The notes under the pieces were generated by a model. The model was given only the letters and a program-made list of their open reading frames with translations. It did not search any database and was not told the origin of the DNA. Below, in pieces: positions 1-5,553 of a DNA stretch of 7,825 nt (the first letter of the stretch is position 1; each line of letters starts with the position of its first letter). The stretch is from contig JBHELO010000037.1 of assembly GCA_046263055.1 (NCBI GenBank), positions 1 through 7,825 of the forward strand, read 5' to 3'. This DNA comes from DATAQC01 sp046263055 (GTDB lineage Bacteria; Actinomycetota; Acidimicrobiia; Acidimicrobiales; AC-14). A program made the position numbers and the translations under genes.

Positions 1-797
1 TAGAACTTCCGCGGCGTCAGCACCACCCGGTCGCCCTCCTCGCCCTTCACGTGCTCCCAGTACGGCTCGGGGTCGAGGGGATGGCCCCTGGTCATGTCGA
101 GCAGCGGGGCGTTGTCCCTCGCCCGGTAGCCGACGCGCCCGGACTCGTCGCCGCGCAGGTCGAGGCCGAGGAACAGGCCGTTGGAGACGGCGAGGTCGGT
201 GTCCGGCACCGGCCTGCCGTCACGGAAGAGCAGGGGCCGGGTGGCATGGTACTGGCACAGCTCCTCGTCGGTGAGGTCGTTGCGACCGACCGACAGGCGG
301 AGCTGGTTCAGGGCCAGGTCCTCACGCACCCGCACCGCGAAGGAGAGGGGCACGACCTCGAGCCACAGCCCGCCCTCGTAGCCGTCCCGCACCTCGTCGA
401 AGCGGTAGCTGCCGTCGGTGATCAGTCGGGTGAACACGTCCAGGCGACCGGTGGAGCTCTTGGGATTGGCCTTGGCCCGCACGCCGGCGGGCAGCGCCAC
501 CCGCTCCTTGAGGGGGATGAGGTACGGGCGATTGGTCTCGAGGACCACGCCCTCCTTGTGGAGGTCGAGCTCGTCGATGACGAAGTCCTTGACCTTGCGC
601 TCCACCGTCTGGGTGTCGGGCAGGAAGCTGCAGCGGATCCTGTAGGCGACCTCGCCCAGGCGCAGGTCGAGGCTGGCGGGCTGCACGTTCTCGGGCGGGA
701 TGGTGAACCCGCCGCCGTCGATGACGCCCTCCCGGATGGCCTCGGTCAGGTACTGGTTGGGCAGGACCCCGCGCCGGTCGGGGGGCAGGCGCAGCAC
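1..797 (-). CDS. dcd: dCTP deaminase, long (PF06559-type), 3' end cut by window edge
   Basis: This gene makes dCTP deaminase, which converts dCTP to dUTP and ammonia in the cytosol and so feeds dTMP synthesis. I translated the minus strand by hand: 265 codons are open from GTG 797 to the window edge with no stop. Residues 10-15 (GVLPNQ), 39-48 (QPASLDLRLG) and 110-118 (ANPKSSTGR) fit the dCTP deaminase/dUTPase fold. Residues 139-148 (GYEGGLWLEV) place Glu147 where the catalytic Glu of E. coli Dcd lies. The order of motifs and the long spacing match the double-length family (about 360 residues) known from alphaproteobacteria, so roughly 100 residues are missing to the left. GTG 797 was chosen because it is the only start codon near the conserved N terminus. 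It lies 8 bases after the stop of the upstream gene and has no clear Shine-Dalgarno, so translation is probably coupled. Family assignment is confident; the exact start is less so. Confidence 0.88.
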   Translation of the reverse strand, partial: MLRLPPDRRGVLPNQYLTEAIREGVIDGGGFTIPPENVQPASLDLRLGEVAYRIRCSFLPDTQTVERKVKDFVIDELDLHKEGVVLETNRPYLIPLKERVALPAGVRAKANPKSSTGRLDVFTRLITDGSYRFDEVRDGYEGGLWLEVVPLSFAVRVREDLALNQLRLSVGRNDLTDEELCQYHATRPLLFRDGRPVPDTDLAVSNGLFLGLDLRGDESGRVGYRARDNAPLLDMTRGHPLDPEPYWEHVKGEEGDRVVLTPRKF

Positions 798-805
798 CGG
801 TCGCG

Positions 806-1315
806 TCAGTGGGTCAGCTGGTAGACGGTGGCGGCCAGCTGGCAGCGGGTGCGTGCGGCCCGCAGCTCGGCGTTGATGAGGTCGGTGCTGGCGTCGAAGT
901 CGGGGCCGATCTGGCTGGACAGGGCGTCCTTGGCCCGCCCCGGCGGCAGCTGGGCCTGCACTGCGTCCAGCGCGGCGCGCTGCTCCTTGAGCTGGTCGAG
1001 GGCGGTCTTGGCCCGCGCCTCGGCCTCGGGCAGGTAGCGCGTGTTGCAGGTCTGCTGATTGGCGGTGATGAGGTCGAGGGCCTTCTGGTCGGCGGCCGCT
1101 GCCCCCCCCGCCGCCTTGTCGGCCGCCTCCTGGCGGCGGCGCTCGGCGTCGGCCTGCTTCTGGGCCGCCTCCTGCTGCTTGCGGGCTCTGTCGGCCGAGC
1201 TCTCACCTCCGGAGTTGGTGACCGCCCCGAAGATCCCCCCGCCCAGGACCACCACGATGACGACGGCGAGGGCGGTGGTCAGGCCCTTGCCGGGCCGGCT
1301 GAACGTCGAGGCCAT
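806..1315 (-). CDS. Unknown membrane-anchored coiled-coil protein
   Basis: I do not recognise this 169-residue protein. Residues 13-32 form one hydrophobic segment (rich in V, L, A, G) preceded by basic residues Arg7 and Lys10, which suggests a signal anchor with the bulk of the protein outside the membrane. Residues 42-67 (Q, E, A, R, K rich) and about 96-125 look like helical coiled coil. Two cysteines, Cys90 and Cys158, lie in the presumed external part and could form a disulfide. No catalytic motif is visible. The start ATG at 1313-1315 is well supported by AGGAG (1322-1326, minus strand) six bases upstream, the best ribosome binding site in the window. The gene ends 8 bases before dcd on the same strand, so the two are probably co-transcribed. 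Function and any link to nucleotide metabolism are unknown. Confidence 0.75.
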   Translation of the reverse strand: MASTFSRPGKGLTTALAVVIVVVLGGGIFGAVTNSGGESSADRARKQQEAAQKQADAERRRQEAADKAAGGAAAADQKALDLITANQQTCNTRYLPEAEARAKTALDQLKEQRAALDAVQAQLPPGRAKDALSSQIGPDFDASTDLINAELRAARTRCQLAATVYQLTH

Positions 1316-1321
1316 GGTTCT

Positions 1322-1326
1322 CTCCT
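1322..1326 (-). promoter_or_regulatory. Shine-Dalgarno site AGGAG
   Basis: AGGAG on the minus strand lies six bases before the ATG at 1315. It is notable because the other starts in this window lack a comparable site, and it fixes the start of the coiled-coil protein. Confidence 0.7.
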
Positions 1327-1430
1327 GACACGCACGTGATGGGGATGGTACCCACCGGCCCCCCGCCCACGGCTGGTCAGGTTTACGGGTGAAACTTCAT
1401 GAAAATCCACAAGAACCGCCGCTTCCCCGC

Positions 1431-1436
1431 TATGAT
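1431..1436 (+). promoter_or_regulatory. -10-like hexamer TATGAT, possible leaderless start
   Basis: TATGAT matches five of six bases of the sigma-70 -10 consensus and sits in the only AT-richer patch of the region (about 1381-1440). Seven bases separate it from ATG 1444, so transcription would begin at or next to the start codon. No Shine-Dalgarno precedes 1444, and no convincing -35 element is visible, which is common in high-GC actinobacteria. Inference from sequence only. Confidence 0.5.
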
Positions 1437-1443
1437 GGCGCGC

Positions 1444-1695
1444 ATGGGTGAGGACGAGATCCGTTGGATGAGCACGGGTGAGGCCGCTCGTCGCCTGGGC
1501 GTCACCGTGCGCACGCTCTACCGGCTTATCGACGAGGCCGAGCTGCCGGCGTACAAGTTCGGCCGGGTCATCCGGCTCCAGGAGGGGGAGGTGGAAGCGT
1601 TCATCAGCGCGTCCCGGATCCCACCGGGCTCGTTGGAACACCTCTACCCGGAGTCCAAGAGGGAGATCTCCGAGACAGAGGCCAACCTGGCGTAG
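1444..1695 (+). CDS. Excisionase/MerR-like helix-turn-helix DNA-binding protein
   Basis: This is a small DNA-binding protein of 83 residues from ATG 1444. Residues 8-29 (WMSTGEAARRLGVTVRTLYR followed by LI) form the winged-helix recognition unit of the excisionase/MerR-like family. Residues 34-54, which include YKFGRVIRL and then a segment ending in EAFI, are the wing and closing helix. The line LEHLYP (64-69) is a familiar end of stand-alone actinobacterial members. The 14 residues after it are an acidic and basic tail that lies largely over the convergent neighbour. Despite the family name, nothing here suggests a prophage; actinobacterial relatives such as BldC are chromosomal regulators. 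Its target cannot be read from sequence. In-frame ATGs also exist at 1399, 1432 and 1435. I chose 1444 because of the -10-like TATGAT just upstream and because the conserved domain begins right after it. The 1399 start would add 15 residues and has no ribosome binding site. Confidence 0.82.
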   Translation: MGEDEIRWMSTGEAARRLGVTVRTLYRLIDEAELPAYKFGRVIRLQEGEVEAFISASRIPPGSLEHLYPESKREISETEANLA

Positions 1696-2228
1696 GCCAC
1701 CCCCGGCGGGTCGCCGTCGGTGTGCACGGTGACCACGTCGGCTCCCACCGCCCGCAGTTCGCCCACCACCAGGGCGGCGCCCGCCCGCAGCTGCACACGG
1801 GGTCGGCGCTCGACGGCGTGGGCCAGCACGTCGGCCACCGTCGCCGTCCTCCTGGCCGCGGGCCCGCCGTGGCGGGAGTCGGCGGCCGCCCGTCCCGGGT
1901 CGCGCACTGCTGCCCCCCGGGCCGCCTGGACGGATGCCACCGCGCCGAGGGCCACCATCGTGGTGCGGCCGCCGGCCGTGCGCAGGGCGGCGAAGTCGGC
2001 GCCCACCGCCAGGACCGGCCCCACCAGGTGGCGCCCGCCGGTGGTCGCCAGCACGACCGGGGCCGCCCGCTCGGCCAGGTCCACCAGGACCCCGGCGAAG
2101 GCTGCCTCCTCCTCGGCCTGGCGGCGCAGCCAGCGCTCCCGCAGCCGGCCCTCGGCCGCGTCCTGGGCCCGGGCGCCAGCCGCCCACCGCTCCACGTCCT
2201 CGAAGTCGTCCCAGCCGTCCTCCGCCAC
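1644..2228 (-). CDS. Unknown protein with two repeated beta-rich (possibly Sm-like) units
   Basis: This 194-residue protein resembles conserved actinobacterial hypothetical proteins, but I know no function for it. The N terminus (residues 5-50) is charged and helical, with Trp6, Trp15 and Trp33 and a run of R, E, Q and A. Two similar segments follow. Residues 57-100 and 143-188 both carry the pattern of V-rich strands, then AVGAD, then a V...ASV end. Each is about the size of one small beta barrel, so a tandem LSm/Hfq-like or SH3-like arrangement is possible. An alanine/arginine-rich linker (about 101-130) separates them. The start GTG 2226-2228 is chosen because a TACCGT hexamer ends exactly six bases before it and the conserved-looking WDDFEDVERW follows. 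No Shine-Dalgarno is present. It is divergent from the HIT gene and overlaps the convergent DNA-binding gene by 52 bases. Confidence 0.72.
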   Translation of the reverse strand: MAEDGWDDFEDVERWAAGARAQDAAEGRLRERWLRRQAEEEAAFAGVLVDLAERAAPVVLATTGGRHLVGPVLAVGADFAALRTAGGRTTMVALGAVASVQAARGAAVRDPGRAAADSRHGGPAARRTATVADVLAHAVERRPRVQLRAGAALVVGELRAVGADVVTVHTDGDPPGVAYARLASVSEISLLDSG

Positions 2229-2234
2229 CTGCTC

Positions 2235-2240
2235 ACGGTA
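2235..2240 (-). promoter_or_regulatory. -10-like hexamer TACCGT for the minus-strand unknown gene
   Basis: On the minus strand TACCGT fits the actinobacterial TANNNT -10 pattern. Exactly six bases follow before GTG 2228, so the expected transcription start coincides with the start codon (leaderless mRNA). It is one arm of a perfect 8-base inverted repeat with 2267-2274. No -35 element is clear. Confidence 0.45.
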
Positions 2241-2267
2241 GGCGGACGTCCGGCCCCGCCGAGTCGC

Positions 2268-2273
2268 TACCGT
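2268..2273 (+). promoter_or_regulatory. -10-like hexamer TACCGT for the HIT gene
   Basis: The same TACCGT hexamer occurs on the plus strand, seven bases before GTG 2281. This favours a leaderless start at 2281 over GTG 2272, which would fall inside the hexamer. It mirrors the minus-strand copy at 2240-2235. Confidence 0.45.
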
Positions 2274-2280
2274 GGCCGGC

Positions 2281-2640
2281 GTGACCGACGCCCCTGGCGG
2301 CGACTGCCTGTTCTGCCGCATCGTGGCCGGCGAGCTGCCGGCCGACGTGGTGGCGTCCACCCCCTCGTCGGTGGCCTTTCGCGACATCTCCCCGGCCATG
2401 CCCACCCACGTGCTGGTGGTGCCCCGGCGCCACGTCACCTCGGCCGCCACGCTGGAGCCGGCCGACGCCGAGGCCCTGTCCGATCTCTTCCAGGTGGCCC
2501 GCCGCGTGGCGGAGGCCGAAGGCCTGGCCGACCGGGGCTGGCGGCTCGTGATGAACGTGGGGGAGGACGCCGCCAACTCCGTCCCCCACCTGCACCTGCA
2601 CCTCCTCGGGGGCCGGCCCATGGGATGGCCGCCGGGTTGA
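2281..2640 (+). CDS. HIT-family (histidine triad) nucleotide-binding protein
   Basis: This is a 119-residue HIT protein of the HinT branch, a family of nucleotide hydrolases/transferases acting on AMP-lysine, AMP-NH2 or similar purine nucleoside conjugates. The N terminus has DCLFCRIVAGE (8-18) with the Cys9/Cys12 pair that many HinT proteins use with histidines to hold zinc. Residues 40-51 include the conserved H43 and PRRH. The histidine triad is HLHLHLLGG (103-111) with His103, His105 and His107, and the C-terminal WPPG ending is typical. Length is normal for the family. GTG 2281 is preferred; GTG 2272, three codons earlier, is possible. It begins the plus-strand block and ends 29 bases before phoH. 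The physiological substrate cannot be told from sequence. Confidence 0.92.
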   Translation: MTDAPGGDCLFCRIVAGELPADVVASTPSSVAFRDISPAMPTHVLVVPRRHVTSAATLEPADAEALSDLFQVARRVAEAEGLADRGWRLVMNVGEDAANSVPHLHLHLLGGRPMGWPPG

Positions 2641-2651
2641 CCGCCACCCGG

Positions 2652-2657
2652 TAGCCT
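2652..2657 (+). promoter_or_regulatory. Possible -10 hexamer TAGCCT upstream of phoH
   Basis: TAGCCT in the 29-base gap between the HIT gene and phoH fits TANNNT. Twelve bases separate it from GTG 2670, which would leave a leader of only about six bases. It could give phoH and the genes after it their own promoter. Weak on its own; no -35 is visible. Confidence 0.3.
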
Positions 2658-2669
2658 GACCTCGCACCA

Positions 2670-3620
2670 GTGTCCACGACCCAGGTCAAGGTCCTCGTTC
2701 CCGACAACCGCCTCATGGTGGGGCTCCTCGGTTCCCGCGACGAGTTGCTCCGCCTCGTGGAGGCGGCCTTCGACGACGCCGAGATCCTCGTGCGGGGCAA
2801 CGAGATCACGATCTCGGGGGCCGACGCCGACCGGGTGGGCCGCCTCTTCCACGAGCTGGTCGCCCTCCTCGACCGCGGCCACCGCATCGACGCCGCCGAC
2901 CTGGGCCGCACCATCGACATGGTGAAGGCGGACGAGAGCCCGTCGGCGGTCATGGCCACCGAGGTGCTGCGCTCGTCCCGGGGGCGCACGGTGCGGCCCA
3001 AGACCAGCGGCCAGCGCGCCTACGTGGACGCCATCGCCCGCAACGTGGTCACCTTCGGCATCGGGCCCGCCGGCACCGGGAAGTCCTACCTGGCCGTGGC
3101 CCTGGCCGTGCAGGCCCTCAACGCCCGGACCGTCAACCGCATCATCCTCACCCGGCCGGCGGTGGAGGCGGGGGAGCGGCTGGGCTTCCTGCCCGGCGAC
3201 GTGCTGGCCAAGGTGGACCCCTACCTGCGGCCGCTCTACGACGCCCTGTACGACATGCTCGGCCCGGAGGCGGCCAAGCGCCTGTTCGAAGGTGACACCA
3301 TCGAGGTCGCCCCCCTCGCCTACATGCGGGGCCGCACCCTCAATGACAGCTTCCTCATCCTCGACGAGGCCCAGAACACGACGCCCGAGCAGATGAAGAT
3401 GTTCCTCACCCGCATCGGCTTCGGGTCCAAGGCGGTGGTCACCGGCGACGTCACCCAGGTGGACCTGACCGCCGGGCGCAGCGGCCTTCAGAACCTGGAG
3501 CCGGTACTGGCGGGCATCGACGGCGTGGCGTTCGTGCACCTCACCTCGCGCGACGTGGTGCGCCACCGAATTGTGCAGGACATCGTCGACGCCTACGAGC
3601 GCGCCGGCACCCCCACGTGA
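2670..3620 (+). CDS. phoH: PhoH-family ATPase
   Basis: This 316-residue cytosolic P-loop ATPase belongs to the PhoH family, whose members are linked to RNA metabolism and are usually found beside ybeY. The N-terminal part (about 1-75) has the KH-like beta/alpha look typical of this subfamily. The ATPase domain starts near residue 108. Walker A is GPAGTGKS (132-139), Walker B is FLILDE (228-233) followed by AQN, and a sensor-like VVTGD lies at 256-260. The conserved TRPAVEAGERLGFLPGD (161-177) is a family signature. Length is normal for the family. The start is GTG 2670, 29 bases after the HIT gene, with no Shine-Dalgarno. The stop overlaps the ybeY start by four bases. The precise RNA substrate in this family is unsettled, although a helicase or ribonuclease partner role has been proposed. 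Confidence 0.96.
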   Translation: MSTTQVKVLVPDNRLMVGLLGSRDELLRLVEAAFDDAEILVRGNEITISGADADRVGRLFHELVALLDRGHRIDAADLGRTIDMVKADESPSAVMATEVLRSSRGRTVRPKTSGQRAYVDAIARNVVTFGIGPAGTGKSYLAVALAVQALNARTVNRIILTRPAVEAGERLGFLPGDVLAKVDPYLRPLYDALYDMLGPEAAKRLFEGDTIEVAPLAYMRGRTLNDSFLILDEAQNTTPEQMKMFLTRIGFGSKAVVTGDVTQVDLTAGRSGLQNLEPVLAGIDGVAFVHLTSRDVVRHRIVQDIVDAYERAGTPT

Positions 3621-4285
3621 CCGACCAGCCCGGCCGCGGGACCCGGCCCGACGACGGCGGTGAGGCCGATGCGGCGGGTCGAGCCCGCGCCACCGCCACC
3701 GGGCGCCAGGCCGACGCCTGCGTGCCCGACGGCAGCGTCCCCGACCGGGGGCCCGGCGGTGAGCGGCCGCGCCGGGACGGCGGTGGCCGGGTGGACGTGT
3801 TCGCGGCCGACGAGCAGTCCGACGAGCCGGTGGACACCGCCCGCTGGGCCCGGCTGGCCCGGTCCGTCCTGGAGTCCGAGGGCGTCCGGGGTGACGCCGA
3901 GGTGTCCCTCCTGTTCGTGGACGAGAGCTCCATCGCCGAGCTGAACACGCGCTTTTTGGGCCGCACCGGCCCCACCGACGTCCTGGCCTTCCCGATCGAC
4001 GACGACGTCTACGAGGGCCCCCGATCGGCCGACTCATTGGGCCCCGGCCCGGGCGTGGACCCCGACCTGGCCGACGTACCCACCATCCTGGGCGACGTAG
4101 TCGTGTGCCCGGCGGTGGCCCGGCGCAACGCCCCCGGCCACGCCGGCACCTACGAGGACGAGCTCGCCCTACTCGTCGTGCACGGCGTGCTGCACCTGTT
4201 GGGCCTCGACCACGCCGAGCGCGACGAGGCCGAGAAGATGGAGCGACGGGAGCAGGAGCTGCTCGCCCGCTTCCACCGGCCATGA
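3617..4285 (+). CDS. ybeY: YbeY endoribonuclease (rRNA maturation factor)
   Basis: YbeY is a zinc-dependent single-strand endoribonuclease needed for 16S rRNA 3' end maturation and 70S quality control. The zinc motif H-x3-H-x5-H is seen as HGVLHLLGLDH with His189, His193 and His199. Residues 109-125 (LNTRFLGRTGPTDVLAF then P) match the conserved core. A Gly/Pro/Asp-rich insert at about 131-155 precedes LGDVVVCP. From GTG 3617 the protein has 222 residues, about 60 longer than usual; the first 58 are low-complexity (G, R, D, P, A) and probably disordered. GTG 3791 would give a 164-residue protein of normal length beginning at DVFAADEQ. I keep 3617 because it overlaps the phoH stop as GTGA, the pattern of coupled translation used by the next genes, and because third positions stay C/G-rich there. 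The start is uncertain; the identity is not. Confidence 0.94.
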   Translation: MTDQPGRGTRPDDGGEADAAGRARATATGRQADACVPDGSVPDRGPGGERPRRDGGGRVDVFAADEQSDEPVDTARWARLARSVLESEGVRGDAEVSLLFVDESSIAELNTRFLGRTGPTDVLAFPIDDDVYEGPRSADSLGPGPGVDPDLADVPTILGDVVVCPAVARRNAPGHAGTYEDELALLVVHGVLHLLGLDHAERDEAEKMERREQELLARFHRP

Positions 4286-5553
4286 CCTCCGACGAGGTGG
4301 TCATGGCCATAGCCGTGGTGGGGCTCATCACCGTCGCCACCTTCCTGGCCATGGCCGAGACCAGCCTGACCCGCATGAGCCGGGTGAAGGCCATCAGCAT
4401 GGAGGAGGAGGGCCGGCGGGGCGCCTCCGCCCTGCTCCGCCTCATCGAGCACCCCGAGCAGTTCCTCACCCCGGTGCTCCTCGTCGTGCTCCTCTGCCAG
4501 CTGGTGGCCGCCACCCTGGTCGGCATCGTGGCCGAACGCCAGCTCGGCGCCCTGGGCATCGTGGCCGCCACCGCCTTCGAGGTGGTGATCATCTTCGTGG
4601 TGGGCGAGGCGGTGCCCAAGACCTTCGCCGTCCAGCACCCCGACCGGGCCGCCCTGCTGGTGGCCCCGGTGGTCTCGGGCCTTGTGCGGTTCCCGCCCGT
4701 CCGCCTGGTGTCCAAGGCGCTCATCGGCCTGGCCAACCTCATCGTCCCCGGCAAGGGCCTCAAGGAGGGCCCGTTCGTGTCCGAGGAGGAGCTGCTGGCC
4801 ATGGCCGACGTGGCCGTGGAGGAGGACGTCATCGAGCGGGGGGAGCGCCAGCTCATCCACTCGATCATCGAGTTCGGCGACACCGTCGTCCGGGAGGTCA
4901 TGGTGCCCCGCCCCGACATGGTTGCGGTGGAGGCCCGGGCCAGCCTGGGCGACGTCATGGAGCTGGTGATGTCGGCCGGCTACAGCCGCATCCCCGTCTA
5001 CGAGCAGGGCATCGATGACATCGCCGGCATCGTCTTCGCCAAGGACCTCATGCGGGCCACGCGCGACGGCCGGGGCGACGCCCCGGTGCGCGACCTGGTG
5101 CGCCCCGCCCGCTTCGTTCCCGAGACCAAGCGTGTGGCCGAGCTGATGCCGGAGATGCAGCGGGAGAAGGCCCACATGGCCGTCGTGGTCGACGAGTACG
5201 GCGGCACCGCCGGCCTCGTCACCCTCGAGGACCTCATCGAGGAGCTGGTGGGCGAGATCGTCGACGAGTACGACGTGGAGGAGGCCAAGGTCGAGCCTCT
5301 CCCCGGCGGCGACGTGCGGGTCAATGCCCGCATGCCCCTCGACGAGCTCAACGAGCTCCTGGATGTCACCTTCCCCGAGGGCGACTGGGACACCGTGGGG
5401 GGCCTGGTGTACAGCCTGCTGGGCCACGTGCCGGTGGAGGGCGAGGCCGTCGACTACGACGGCCACCGCCTGCGAGCGGAGAAGGTGCAGGGCCGGCGGA
5501 TCGGGCGTGTGCGCATCTCCCGCCCCACGCCGCCCGACGCCGACCGGTCGTGA
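4282..5553 (+). CDS. CNNM/DUF21-CBS-CorC membrane protein (hemolysin C / CorC family)
   Basis: This is a 423-residue membrane protein of the CNNM/CorC family, associated with magnesium (and cobalt) efflux or homeostasis; the 'hemolysin' label in databases is historical. Hydrophobic segments lie at about 7-25, 62-83, 90-107 and 119-136, forming the DUF21/CNNM transmembrane domain. It includes AMAETSLTR (23-31) and the GEAVPKTFA stretch (108-116). An acidic linker (167-200) leads to two CBS motifs, about 203-260 and 268-325, the second with VDEYGGTAGLVTLEDLIEE (303-321). The CorC/HlyC C-terminal domain covers about 335-405. The start is ATG 4282, which overlaps the ybeY stop as ATGA; no nearby Shine-Dalgarno exists, so coupling to ybeY is likely. 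Genes of this family commonly lie between ybeY and era in actinobacteria. The transported ion cannot be read from the sequence. Confidence 0.94.
   Translation: MTSDEVVMAIAVVGLITVATFLAMAETSLTRMSRVKAISMEEEGRRGASALLRLIEHPEQFLTPVLLVVLLCQLVAATLVGIVAERQLGALGIVAATAFEVVIIFVVGEAVPKTFAVQHPDRAALLVAPVVSGLVRFPPVRLVSKALIGLANLIVPGKGLKEGPFVSEEELLAMADVAVEEDVIERGERQLIHSIIEFGDTVVREVMVPRPDMVAVEARASLGDVMELVMSAGYSRIPVYEQGIDDIAGIVFAKDLMRATRDGRGDAPVRDLVRPARFVPETKRVAELMPEMQREKAHMAVVVDEYGGTAGLVTLEDLIEELVGEIVDEYDVEEAKVEPLPGGDVRVNARMPLDELNELLDVTFPEGDWDTVGGLVYSLLGHVPVEGEAVDYDGHRLRAEKVQGRRIGRVRISRPTPPDADRS

Noticed and set aside
51..824. Plus-strand open frame of 257 codons at the left end
   Set aside because: The opposite strand gives a clear dCTP deaminase with catalytic motifs; the plus-strand product is Val/Gly/His-rich filler.
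1333..1338. CACGTG palindrome in the divergent intergenic region as an operator
   Set aside because: Six-base palindromes are expected by chance, the flanks do not extend the symmetry, and no second copy lies nearby.
1345..1350. TACCAT on the minus strand as a -10 element for the coiled-coil protein gene
   Set aside because: It fits TANNNT and would leave a leader of about 22 bases carrying the AGGAG site, but the pattern is loose, no -35 is visible, and nothing else supports it. Kept only as a possibility.
1444..1695. Reading the excisionase-like gene as a sign of a prophage or integrative element
   Set aside because: No integrase, attachment repeat, tRNA or phage gene is visible, and this small HTH family is common as a chromosomal regulator in actinobacteria.
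4105..4281. Longer start for the CorC-type protein
   Set aside because: The 59 extra residues are Arg/Pro-rich and lie wholly within the conserved zinc-binding end of ybeY. ATG 4282 gives the family's normal N terminus and a 4-base overlap.
1644..4958. Minus-strand open frame of about 1100 codons running antisense to HIT, phoH, ybeY and part of the CorC-type gene
   Set aside because: Only its last 194 codons (from GTG 2228) look like protein. The rest is Arg/Ser/Pro-rich with no known motif and lies opposite genes with clear family motifs; stop codons are rare in such GC-rich antisense frames.
4150..5466. Minus-strand open frame of 438 codons, rich in His, Gly and Leu
   Set aside because: It is the antisense shadow of the CNNM/CBS/CorC gene, whose domains and reading frame are unambiguous.
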